Both the position numbers and the translations under genes were made by a program. 7,221 nt of DNA, taken from positions 1 through 7,221 of the forward strand of contig JAUUZX010000064.1 of the NCBI GenBank assembly GCA_030592025.1, in the 5' to 3' direction. Numbering within the stretch: the stretch's first letter is position 1; every line of letters starts with the position of its first letter. Below, piece by piece: positions 1 to 6,043 of the stretch. Source of the stretch: a bacterium. GTDB taxonomy: Bacteria > Krumholzibacteriota > Krumholzibacteria > LZORAL124-64-63. A model generated the notes under the pieces. That model was not told where the DNA came from, ran no database searches, and worked only from the letters and a program-made list of their open reading frames with translations.

Positions 1-2
1 AA

Positions 3-170
3 TTCGAGTCGAGCGAGTTCCGCGCCACCGGTGGGTTCCTGACCAAGATCTTCGATATCCAGAGCAAGCGCTTCACGACGGTGACCTGCCGCCACTGCCG
101 GTACACCGAGCTCTATCAAACCGACCAGAGCACCCTGGGCAACGTCTTCGACTTCTTCACGCGGGGCTAG
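3..170 (+). CDS. Zn-ribbon nucleic-acid-binding-type protein, DUF2082-like (C-terminal part)
   Basis: This is the last 55 residues of a plus-strand gene whose start lies left of the window. The visible protein runs FESSEFRATGGFLTKIFDIQ, then a TTVTC-RHC-RYTELY segment, and ends STLGNVFDFFTRG. A TGG(G)F..KIFD.Q...FTTVTC..CGYTE.Y core and a LGNVFDFF tail are what I recall of the small DUF2082 (PF09855) Zn-ribbon family, annotated as putative nucleic-acid-binding proteins. The Cys-X2-Cys pair here would be the second zinc knuckle; the first pair would lie outside the window. The usual Gly after the second Cys is Arg here (CRHCRY). The cellular role of the family is not established. The gene converges on the purine nucleoside phosphorylase gene, and its TAG stop overlaps the opposing TAG stop. 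Family assignment is from memory of the motif but the match is close. Confidence 0.8.
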   Translation, partial: FESSEFRATGGFLTKIFDIQSKRFTTVTCRHCRYTELYQTDQSTLGNVFDFFTRG

Positions 171-1081
171 GGCCGGGCGAGGAAGGCCAGCAACAGGCGC
201 GCCACCCGCTCACGAACCATGGCCCCCACCTCGACCACGTCCTGGTGGCTGAGTTCGGGCTGACCCGTCTCGCGGGCCGGGTTCGTGATGCAGGACAGGC
301 CGACCGTCCGCACACCCAGGCGCCTCAGGAGAACCGTCTCCGGCGCGGTGGACATGCCGACCGCGTCGCACCCCATCCGCCGCAGCATGCCGATCTCGGC
401 CTTGGCCTCGTAGGCGGGCCCGGACATGCTCGCGTAGGTGCCGATGTGGACGGGCACCGCCGCCCGTCCGCCGGCCTCCACCAGATCACGGGCGAGATTG
501 GCGTCGTAGAGATCGGGCAGGCCACCGCTGCGACCGATGGCCGCCAGGGCCTCCCGGGCTCCGGGCGTGTCGGCGCCGGGGGCGCCGGGGGGCGCGGCGA
601 AGGGTTCGGACAGCAGCCCCCGCAGGGGGTCCGCCACGTGCAGGTCGATCTGATCGCGGATCACCATGAGGTCACCCGGGGTGTAGAGGCGGTTGAGCCC
701 CCCGGCGGCGTTGGTGATGACCGCTTCCTCGATGCCCAGGCCCGCCAGCACGGCTGTCGGCAGCAGGAGTTCGTCGGCCGGTAGGCCCTCGTAGGGATGG
801 AGCCGGCCCTGCATGACGACGACGGGCACGCCCGCCGCCTTCCCCCACACGAGACGTCCCGAATGCTCGGCCACGGTGGTGGTCGTGTAGCCCGGAATGG
901 CGCCGTAATCGATGGCCTCGGCGTCCTCGACGGCGTCGACGAAGTTGCCCAGGCCGCTGCCGAGGATCAGGCCCACGCGGCCGGTGCACCCCAGACCGCG
1001 CAGATGGTCCACCGCCTTGCCGACCCGCCCGCGCCAGGCCGGGACCAGGGCCTGCAGACGGTCCGGCGCCCCACCGCTCAC
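167..1081 (-). CDS. Purine nucleoside phosphorylase (trimeric, inosine/guanosine type)
   Basis: Predicted to split (deoxy)inosine and (deoxy)guanosine with phosphate into base plus (deoxy)ribose-1-phosphate in the cytoplasm. The 304-residue protein has the PNP family landmarks in order: phosphate-loop GSGLG (41-45), GRLHPYEG (92-99), TNAAGG (123-128), GPAYEAKAE (221-229, with the base-binding Glu at 225), VGMSTAPE (241-248), and ITN with Asn267, followed by a His at 279. The Glu/Asn pair is known from trimeric PNPs to select 6-oxopurines. I chose the GTG start at 1081 because it gives a GTGA overlap with the adenosine deaminase stop and has AAGGTGG just upstream. The reading frame is open much further upstream, but that sequence is antisense-like shadow over the deaminase gene. 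An Ala/Gly/Pro-rich stretch at about 155-190 makes this region roughly 15 residues longer than in human or Bacillus PNP. It is the last gene of the salvage operon. Confidence 0.93.
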   Translation of the reverse strand: MSGGAPDRLQALVPAWRGRVGKAVDHLRGLGCTGRVGLILGSGLGNFVDAVEDAEAIDYGAIPGYTTTTVAEHSGRLVWGKAAGVPVVVMQGRLHPYEGLPADELLLPTAVLAGLGIEEAVITNAAGGLNRLYTPGDLMVIRDQIDLHVADPLRGLLSEPFAAPPGAPGADTPGAREALAAIGRSGGLPDLYDANLARDLVEAGGRAAVPVHIGTYASMSGPAYEAKAEIGMLRRMGCDAVGMSTAPETVLLRRLGVRTVGLSCITNPARETGQPELSHQDVVEVGAMVRERVARLLLAFLARP

Positions 1082-2184
1082 GGCGCCACCTTCTTCTCGT
1101 CCAGGTCGAATTTCTCCCTGAGCGACGTCAACGTCCCGAGCACCTCGTGCACGATGCGCTCCTTGTCCTTTTCCGGCAGGAACGCACTCTTGAAACCGTT
1201 CAACAGCAGGTTTTCCGTCTCCAGCAACGTGAGGTCGAAGGTGTCGACGGCCAGCCGCAGTTCCCCGGTCATGGTGGTGCGGGTGAAGAGCGTGTTGTCC
1301 GTGTTCAGGCACACCCGCAGACCCTTCTCCAGGTAGTGGCGGAACGGGTGGTGGGCCAAATCGGTCACGACACCGCTCTGGACGTTGCTGCTCAGGCACA
1401 CCTCCAGGGGGATGCGGTTGTCCGTCACGTAGTGCATGAGATCGGTGTCCTCTTCCAGGCGGGTGCCGTGGCCGATGCGGTTGGCGCCGCAACGGTGCAG
1501 GGCCTCGTGGATCGACGCCGGCCCGAAGCTCTCCCCCGCGTGGATGGTGACGTTCTGGTTGTGGTTCATCACGTGGTAGAACGCCTGCAGGTGATGCTTG
1601 GCCGGGTGGTCGGCCTCGTCCCCCGCCAGGTCGAAGGCCACGACGCCCCGGCCCTTCCAGTCCACGGCGAGTTTGGCCAACTCGAGGGACCCCGCCGGGT
1701 CCTTGGTGCGCAGGGCGGTCACGATCACCCCGCAACTGATGCCCGTTCCGGCGGACGCCGCGTCCAGCCCCGCGCGCACCGCGGCGATGGCCTCGTCGGG
1801 GGTCATGCCCTGCTCGTTGTGCAGCGACGGGCAGAAGCGGACCTCGGCGTGCCACACGCCGTCGGCGGCGAAGTCCTCGGCCAACTCGCGGGCCACCCGC
1901 TTCAGGGCCTCGGGGGTCTGCAACACCGCCAAGGTGTGGTCGAAGCAGGCCAGGAACTCGTTGAGGGACGCCACCCGCGTCGCCGGGAAGTACCGCGTGC
2001 GCATGGCCTCGTCGTCGTCCGGGATGTCCATGCCCACGGCCCGCCCCAGTTCGGCGAAGGTCGCCGCGCGGAGGGACCCGTCCAGATGCACGTGCAGGTC
2101 GGCCTTGGGCAGGGCGGCGAGCACCTCGTCGGGGATGTCCGTGCCCCGCAGCAGGTCGCTGGGTCGATGTCCTACATGGCTCAT
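1078..2184 (-). CDS. add: Adenosine deaminase
   Basis: Predicted to deaminate adenosine and 2'-deoxyadenosine to inosine and deoxyinosine, feeding the phosphorylase encoded next. The protein is 368 residues, close to the usual 330-350 with a short N-terminal lead. The zinc site of the family is complete: HVH (His31, His33), HAGE (His215, catalytic Glu218), GHG (catalytic His239) and the metal-binding Asp296 in CLNTDN. DLAGDE (185-190) is also typical. The position after Asp296 is Asn297, where mammalian enzymes have a second Asp; I recall NTDN in many bacterial members, so this looks like a subfamily trait and not a defect. The ATG at 2184 overlaps the kinase stop (ATGA) and is preceded by GGAGGT with a 5-base spacer, which fixes the start. 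The gene symbol is by family; AMP- or modified-adenosine-specific relatives cannot be fully excluded. Confidence 0.93.
   Translation of the reverse strand: MSHVGHRPSDLLRGTDIPDEVLAALPKADLHVHLDGSLRAATFAELGRAVGMDIPDDDEAMRTRYFPATRVASLNEFLACFDHTLAVLQTPEALKRVARELAEDFAADGVWHAEVRFCPSLHNEQGMTPDEAIAAVRAGLDAASAGTGISCGVIVTALRTKDPAGSLELAKLAVDWKGRGVVAFDLAGDEADHPAKHHLQAFYHVMNHNQNVTIHAGESFGPASIHEALHRCGANRIGHGTRLEEDTDLMHYVTDNRIPLEVCLSSNVQSGVVTDLAHHPFRHYLEKGLRVCLNTDNTLFTRTTMTGELRLAVDTFDLTLLETENLLLNGFKSAFLPEKDKERIVHEVLGTLTSLREKFDLDEKKVAP
1082..1092 (-). promoter_or_regulatory. Ribosome-binding site deciding the GTG start of the phosphorylase
   Basis: AAGGTGG (1092-1086 on the minus strand) lies inside the last codons of the deaminase gene, 4 bases ahead of the GTG at 1081. 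Together with the GTGA stop-start overlap it supports re-initiation by ribosomes finishing the deaminase. Confidence 0.55.
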
Positions 2185-2876
2185 GACTGACCTCCGGTCG
2201 CCTCGGTGCGTGTGGTGTGGAGCCGGCGGATGTCCTGCAGCAACTCGCGCTGGGCGTCCAGATCGTCCCGCAGGTTCACCTTCTCCGTATCGATGATGCG
2301 GACCGGGCAGATGGCCGGCGCCCGTTCGATCCAGTCGCCGTAGGCCGCGTGCAGGTCCTGCATGAAGTCCAGGGGGATCGACTGCTCGCAGTTGCGGGCC
2401 CGTTGGTGGATGCGTTCCAGGGCGGTCTCCGGCTCGCTGTGGAGGTAGATGATCAGGTCGGGCGCCTTGAGGAAGGCCGTCATGTTGCGGAAGACCTCGC
2501 GGTAGTTCTGGTAGTCGCGGTCGTCCATGCAGCCGCGCCGGTGCAGAGTGGGCGCGAATATCTCGACGTCCTCGTAGATCGTGCGGTCCTGCACCGCGGG
2601 ACCCGGCTGGTCCATGATGGCCTTCTGCACCTCGAAGCGCTTGCTCAGGAAGTACACCTGGAGGTGGAAACTCCAGCGCGACATGTCCTTGTAGTAGTCC
2701 TCGAGATACGGGTTGTTGATGACCGGCTCGAAGAACATGCGCCAGCCGAAGACCTCGCCGATCAACGTCGTGATCGTGCTCTTGCCGACGCCGATGTTGC
2801 CGGCCACCGCCACGAAAAGGGGGTAGTCCGGCGTCGGCTCGTTGGCAAATTCCCGCTTGAGGAGATGGTGCTTCAC
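2181..2876 (-). CDS. Deoxynucleoside kinase (dCK/dGK/dAK family)
   Basis: Predicted to transfer phosphate from ATP to the 5'-OH of a deoxynucleoside, most likely deoxyadenosine or deoxyguanosine given the purine-salvage neighbours. The 231-residue protein shows a Walker A loop GNIGVGKST (26-34), EPV (50-52) and NPYLEDYYKDMSRWSFHLQVYF (55-76), both in the substrate pocket region. DRTIYED (97-103) matches the family's DRS/ERS-E element, and an Arg-rich lid follows (RIHQRARNCEQ, 155-165). No ATG exists before the P-loop in this frame. The GTG at 2876 is chosen because it is the only good start 25 residues before the P-loop and follows a GAGGA 11 bases upstream. Sequence further upstream in this frame is shadow of the preceding gene. 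It lies 31 bases after the hydrolase gene and overlaps the deaminase by ATGA. Exact base specificity cannot be read from sequence alone. Confidence 0.9.
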   Translation of the reverse strand: MKHHLLKREFANEPTPDYPLFVAVAGNIGVGKSTITTLIGEVFGWRMFFEPVINNPYLEDYYKDMSRWSFHLQVYFLSKRFEVQKAIMDQPGPAVQDRTIYEDVEIFAPTLHRRGCMDDRDYQNYREVFRNMTAFLKAPDLIIYLHSEPETALERIHQRARNCEQSIPLDFMQDLHAAYGDWIERAPAICPVRIIDTEKVNLRDDLDAQRELLQDIRRLHTTRTEATGGQS

Positions 2877-2892
2877 GATCGTGTCTTTCCTC
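2877..2892 (-). promoter_or_regulatory. Ribosome-binding site deciding the GTG start of the kinase
   Basis: GAGGA (2892-2888 on the minus strand) stands 11 bases ahead of the GTG at 2876. The spacing is a little long, but no ATG is available in frame before the P-loop. This makes the GTG, 25 residues before the P-loop, the best start. Confidence 0.5.
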
Positions 2893-2907
2893 GGGACAGG
2901 GGCTCGT

Positions 2908-3690
2908 TCAGCGCGCACGGCGGTCTCCGTGGCGGCTCTCGAAATCCTCGACAATGTCCAGCACGTGCCGGGGCAGGATCGTCCGCACCCGGTCTTCGAT
3001 CTCCGCCGGCACGCCGCCGAAACGGGCCTGGGCCACCGCGCCGGCCACGCAGGCCTGGGTGTCGGCGTCCCCGCCCAGGGACACGGCCAACCGCACGCAG
3101 GCCTCCCAGTCGTCACCCTCCAGGGCGCAGACCAGGGCCTCGGGCACGGAGCCCTGGCAGGACACATCGAACGCGTAGGCGGGCCGGATATCGTCGGCCG
3201 TGCGGTCGAGGTCGTAGCCGAAACGCTCGGTCAGTTCGGCGCGCAGGTCGGCCGGGGCCATCCCCTGCCGCGCCCGCAGCACCGCCAGCGCCACGGCCTG
3301 GGCCCCCTTGACGCCTTCGGGGTGGTCATGGGTGACGATCGCCGAGCGTTTAGCCTCGGCCAGCACCTCGGCCTCGTCGTCCAGGGCGAAGCCGATGGGG
3401 CTCACGCGCATGGCCGAACCGTTGCCCCAGCTTCCGTAGGGCACCGGCTCCTCCGCCTCGAGCCACTCCTTGAAGGCTGCCCCGTAGCCCGCCAGGGGGT
3501 ACAAACGACCGAAGATGCGGTAATTCTCCGCGTAGTCGCCGTCGGTCATCAGCGAGAAAGCGGTGGCGGCTGTGAGCACCGTGTCGTCGGTGAAGCGGCA
3601 GCCCTCGGTGAAGAGCGTGAAGCCCGTGTCCTTGACCGCGTCGAATTCGTGGGGCGACCCGATGATGTCGCCGGCAATGGCCCCTAGCAT
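2908..3690 (-). CDS. ADP-ribosylglycohydrolase-family protein (DraG/ARH-like)
   Basis: A 260-residue single-domain protein of the DraG/ARH fold, whose characterised members use two Mg or Mn ions to hydrolyse the glycosidic bond to ADP-ribose. The N-terminus MLGAIAGDIIGSPHEF and the metal motif FTDDT (33-37) are diagnostic. Further family elements are SWGNGSAMRVSPIG (87-100), THDHPEGVKGAQ (120-131) and the C-terminal metal motif SLGGDADT (204-211). All predicted acidic metal ligands are present, so it should be active. The start ATG at 3690 is preceded by GAGGGAG with a 6-base spacer. It is the first gene of the salvage operon, 31 bases ahead of the kinase. No ADP-ribosyltransferase partner is visible in the window. 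The true substrate is unknown: a modified protein or nucleic acid, free ADP-ribose derivatives, or another N- or O-riboside are all possible. Confidence 0.88.
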   Translation of the reverse strand: MLGAIAGDIIGSPHEFDAVKDTGFTLFTEGCRFTDDTVLTAATAFSLMTDGDYAENYRIFGRLYPLAGYGAAFKEWLEAEEPVPYGSWGNGSAMRVSPIGFALDDEAEVLAEAKRSAIVTHDHPEGVKGAQAVALAVLRARQGMAPADLRAELTERFGYDLDRTADDIRPAYAFDVSCQGSVPEALVCALEGDDWEACVRLAVSLGGDADTQACVAGAVAQARFGGVPAEIEDRVRTILPRHVLDIVEDFESRHGDRRAR

Positions 3691-3719
3691 GATGATCTCC
3701 CTCGGCTTGGGGGACGGGA

Positions 3720-3748
3720 ATCATGCCTCAACGGGGGCGTCGTGGCAA
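3720..3748 (-). promoter_or_regulatory. Candidate sigma70-type promoter of the salvage operon
   Basis: On the minus strand TTGCCA (3748-3743) matches the -35 consensus TTGACA at five of six bases. It is followed after exactly 17 bases by CATGAT (3725-3720), which matches TATAAT at four of six. Transcription would begin near 3713, leaving about 22 bases of leader before the hydrolase ATG at 3690. The placement upstream of the first gene of a coupled set supports it, but matches this good arise by chance and the organism's consensus is unknown. Confidence 0.4.
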
Positions 3749-3786
3749 GGGGGACGGCCAAGAGGGACGGCCCAAGGTGACGGCCC
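3747..3786 (-). repeat. Three tandem imperfect 13-14 bp repeats upstream of the promoter
   Basis: Read on the minus strand the units are GGGCCGTCACCTT (3786-3774), GGGCCGTCCCTCTT (3773-3760) and GGCCGTCCCCCTT (3759-3747). They are head to tail without spacers, with a conserved GGCCGTC core. The last TT of the third unit overlaps the candidate -35 element. They could be binding sites for a regulator of the salvage operon, or simple slippage-derived repeats in GC-rich DNA. The repeats are directly visible; the regulatory role is inference. Confidence 0.6.
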
Positions 3787-3791
3787 AGGGG

Positions 3792-3813
3792 GGGGGCGGG
3801 GCGATCCACCCCC
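3792..3813 (-). terminator. GC-rich hairpin after the NHL lipoprotein gene
   Basis: On the minus strand GGGGGTGG (3813-3806) can pair with CCGCCCCC (3799-3792) around the loop ATCGCC, giving an 8-bp stem with one G-U pair, 17 bases after the lipoprotein stop codon. The wobble pair forms only in minus-strand RNA (it is a C-A mismatch in plus-strand RNA), in keeping with a role in the upstream transcript. There is no U tract after it; the sequence continues C-rich. It may be a non-canonical terminator, an mRNA 3'-end stabiliser, or incidental to the G/C runs. Confidence 0.35.
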
Positions 3814-3830
3814 AACGGCTCCGCAAGGGA

Positions 3831-4985
3831 TCAATCGATGGGCGGCGGGCCCTCGCTGATCCGCTGGAAGTGCTCCGACGAGATGAAGCGCCGCACCTGG
3901 TTCGTCGACGGCACCACCACGTAGACCCAGGCCGCGAAATCGTAGTCCGCGACGCCCGTGTCGAATTTGTAGTCGACCAGGGCGATGGAGACGGGGCCCG
4001 GCGAGACCGTGGTCTTGCCGAACTCGTAGTCGTACTCGCCGTCGGCAGAGAAGATCTGGACGCGATCGTTGCCCGTGTCCGCCACGAAGATGCGCCCGCT
4101 CCCGTCCACGGCCACGGCACCGGGGTGATCGAACTCGCCTTCCGCGTCGCTCGGTCCGCCGACCCAGTCGGTCTCACCACAACCCGGCGCGTCGCCGAGG
4201 ACGTACTCCGACGCCGACGGCGGGTTGCAGACCGGCGCCCGGAAGAGTGCGGCGATACCGCGCAGGGGATCGTCGTCGTCCGGGGAGGCGGCCACGTCAA
4301 ACGTGTCCGGCTCGGCGTTGAAGTTGATGATCCAGTTGCGGGCCGGATCGGTGTCGCAGGCCAGAAGGCGGCCATGGAAACTGGTCGCCATGCCCGCGGC
4401 CCGGTGGACGAAGCGCGCGCCGTCGCCGTCGCTGCGCGTCAGGATGCCGTAGGGACCCACGCTCCCGTACTGGTCGACGATGTAGCGGCGGACCACGCCC
4501 TCGTCGGGCACCGCCAGGTAGAGGAAGGTCCGCCCTCCCGGCACCTGCTCGATGCCGTCGGCGTTGATCACCATGGCCACGACCTCGCCGTTGCCCGGCA
4601 GCACGAGGCTGCCCAGGGGCACCAGGCCGTCCCGGCCGTACCAGCTCAACCGCTCGGCGCCGTCCTCCCACACGAAGATGGTCTGGCCGTCCTCGTCCAG
4701 ACACAGGGCCCGCGGGTCGGACAGCCCGGCCAGCGTGTCGATGATCCCGAAGCTGAGGTCGTGCTTGCTTAGGCGCGAACCGGCCAGGAGAAAGACAACG
4801 CCCTGGTCCGTGGCGACCTGGCGAGGATCGGCGACGTCGAGAAAATCGTAGAAGCTGTAGGAGCTGACCGAATACAGTCCATCGGGTTGGGGGATGGCGA
4901 TCTTCTCGCCGCAGCCCACGGCAGCGAGCAGCCAGCCCCCGACCAGCAGGGGCGCCGACAGGCGGATCAGGAGGTTGCGATTCAT
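3831..4985 (-). CDS. NHL-repeat beta-propeller lipoprotein
   Basis: A 384-residue predicted envelope lipoprotein. The N-terminus has basic residues, a hydrophobic stretch (LLIRLSAPLLVGGWLLAAVG) and a lipobox AVGC ending at Cys25, followed by Gly, so by the usual rule it should go to the outer membrane. The best-defined propeller blade is an NHL repeat at about 285-323, built on HPGAVAVDGSGRIFVADTGN and DRVQIFSADGEYDYEFG. Weaker blade-like segments precede it (DPRALCLDEDGQTIFVWED around 90-108). Such propellers usually bind ligands or proteins and have no catalysis. The C-terminus ends in a Pro-rich tail. The start ATG at 4985 overlaps the preceding stop (ATGA), with GGGAGGT 5 bases upstream, so translation is probably coupled to the barrel protein gene. 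I do not recognise a specific function. A surface lid for the TonB-dependent receptor is a reasonable guess. Confidence 0.8.
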   Translation of the reverse strand: MNRNLLIRLSAPLLVGGWLLAAVGCGEKIAIPQPDGLYSVSSYSFYDFLDVADPRQVATDQGVVFLLAGSRLSKHDLSFGIIDTLAGLSDPRALCLDEDGQTIFVWEDGAERLSWYGRDGLVPLGSLVLPGNGEVVAMVINADGIEQVPGGRTFLYLAVPDEGVVRRYIVDQYGSVGPYGILTRSDGDGARFVHRAAGMATSFHGRLLACDTDPARNWIINFNAEPDTFDVAASPDDDDPLRGIAALFRAPVCNPPSASEYVLGDAPGCGETDWVGGPSDAEGEFDHPGAVAVDGSGRIFVADTGNDRVQIFSADGEYDYEFGKTTVSPGPVSIALVDYKFDTGVADYDFAAWVYVVVPSTNQVRRFISSEHFQRISEGPPPID

Positions 4986-6043
4986 CGGCGACCTCCCTTG
5001 CGGCGCCAGGCGTCCGGGGCCTTGCGGCGGGCCAGCGGAGACAGGTCGACCGAGATGTAGTGCATGCTGCCGAAGGACCCCATGTCGGCGTAGGCGTAGT
5101 CGATCCGCAGCAGGAACTGCTTGCGCTCGAGCTGCAGCCCGAAGCCCGCGGCGAAACCGCCCTCGTCCCGGCTGGTCTCGTAGCCCGTCCGCAGGAAGAG
5201 CATGCGGTTCATGCCCAGCTCGCCGCCCATGCGGAAGCTCTCCCGGTTGTCCGAGGGGTGGTTGAAGTCGGCCGAGGTCAGCAGGTCGAGACGACGGGAC
5301 AGGGTCCAGGTCTTGGCGGCGCCGAAGGAACCGACCGTCGGGGCCGGGAACCGCTGGAACTCTTCGGCCGGTTGCCAGCCGTCGGCCAGGGTGGGCGGCG
5401 TGCCCCCGGTCTTCAGGTCACTGCCGAAATTGCGCACGGCGAAGCCGACCCGCATGTCCCCCACGCCCACGAAGTACAGGATGCCCAGGTCGGCCATCAG
5501 GGCGTTGATACGGTACTCGTCCAGGTTCTCCTGGTAGAACTTGAGGCTGCCGCCGATGGAGAAGCGGTCGGTCATGGCCCGGGCCAGGCTGGCGGCGACG
5601 AAGAACTGGTTGGCGTGGAAATACTGGTCGGTGCCCTGCTGATGGAGTTCCGTCGTGCGCAGGATGTCGCCCGAGCGCAAAACCCCGAAGCTGAGGCCGT
5701 ACCCGAAGTTCTGGCCACGCATGTGGAAGCTGGCGTAGTCCAGATCGATGCCGGCGGCGTACTCGGCGTGGCTCGCGAAGAAGTTCTTCCGTCCGGGGGT
5801 GCGCATGATGCCCGCCGGGTTCCAGAACAGCGCCGAACCGTCGGTGGCCACGGCCACGTAGGCCTTGCCCAACGCCACGGCACGGGCCCCCGCCGGGATC
5901 CGCAGGAACTGGGCGCCGGCGGTGCCGGCGTTCTCCTCGCCGAAGAGGCTGATCAGGTCGCTGGCCGCGGCCACCCGGGGCTGTGCGAGGAACGCACAGC
6001 CGAGCACGACCAGCAGCAGACGGATGCCGTGACGGACTACCAT
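4982..6043 (-). CDS. PorV/PorQ-family outer-membrane beta-barrel protein
   Basis: A 353-residue outer-membrane protein of the PorV/PorQ family, related to FadL-type barrels. It begins with a signal peptide (about 1-27, hydrophobic core LLLVVLGCAFLA, likely cut after RVAAA). It then carries the family signature PAGARAVALGKAYVAVATDG followed by SALFWNPAGI (50-79), and continues as alternating amphipathic beta segments. PorV itself is a type IX secretion shuttle protein, but the family is wide and many members occur without that system; no other secretion gene is visible here. The ATG at 6043 lies inside the end of the receptor gene (7-base overlap). GGGGTGA sits 7 bases upstream, fixing the start. 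It overlaps the lipoprotein gene by 4 bases. A VLGC stretch at residues 13-16 could be read as a lipobox, but the Ala-rich signal peptidase I site is more convincing. Confidence 0.85.
   Translation of the reverse strand: MVVRHGIRLLLVVLGCAFLAQPRVAAASDLISLFGEENAGTAGAQFLRIPAGARAVALGKAYVAVATDGSALFWNPAGIMRTPGRKNFFASHAEYAAGIDLDYASFHMRGQNFGYGLSFGVLRSGDILRTTELHQQGTDQYFHANQFFVAASLARAMTDRFSIGGSLKFYQENLDEYRINALMADLGILYFVGVGDMRVGFAVRNFGSDLKTGGTPPTLADGWQPAEEFQRFPAPTVGSFGAAKTWTLSRRLDLLTSADFNHPSDNRESFRMGGELGMNRMLFLRTGYETSRDEGGFAAGFGLQLERKQFLLRIDYAYADMGSFGSMHYISVDLSPLARRKAPDAWRRKGGRR

Larger units (their letters stand above)
3691..3830. other. Intergenic region between the two minus-strand cassettes
   Basis: This is the only gene-free stretch of note in the window, 140 bases of very GC-rich DNA between the lipoprotein stop and the hydrolase start. 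Read on the minus strand it holds, in order, a GC-rich hairpin, a run of nine C (nine G on the plus strand, 3788-3796), three tandem 13-14 bp repeats, a sigma70-like promoter and a ribosome-binding site (GAGGGAG, 3697-3703). I see no small open reading frame with a credible start and ribosome-binding site here. Confidence 0.7.

Noticed and set aside
1082..1855. N-terminal extension of the phosphorylase frame up to 1855, which would give a 562-residue fusion
   Set aside because: The extra part overlaps the deaminase gene in another frame and is Arg/Gly/Pro-rich low-complexity sequence. The GTGA overlap and ribosome-binding site support the start at 1081.
1147..2190. Long plus-strand open frame of 347 codons opposite the adenosine deaminase gene
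   Set aside because: It is the antisense shadow of a gene with a complete zinc site; its translation is rich in Val, Gly, Gln and Arg, as expected from reversed high-GC codons, and matches no family.
2877..3167. N-terminal extension of the kinase frame up to 3167
   Set aside because: It overlaps the end of the hydrolase gene in another frame and resembles no kinase N-terminus; the GTG at 2876 gives a family-typical length.
2217..3311. Plus-strand open frame of 364 codons across the kinase and hydrolase genes
   Set aside because: It runs antisense to two clear enzyme genes and degenerates into Arg/Pro-rich sequence; no supporting start signal.
1078..3690. Possible anti-phage system built on adenosine deaminase, such as RADAR
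   Set aside because: RADAR uses a much larger deaminase with a partner ATPase. Here the deaminase has ordinary length and sits with salvage enzymes, so nucleoside salvage is the simpler reading.
3723..4772. Plus-strand open frame of 349 codons opposite the NHL lipoprotein
   Set aside because: Antisense shadow in high-GC DNA; low-complexity composition and no recognisable domain, whereas the minus strand has a lipobox and an NHL repeat.
4982..6043. Evidence for a type IX secretion system from the PorV-family protein
   Set aside because: The family is much wider than type IX secretion, and no other secretion component or type IX C-terminal sorting domain is seen in the window.
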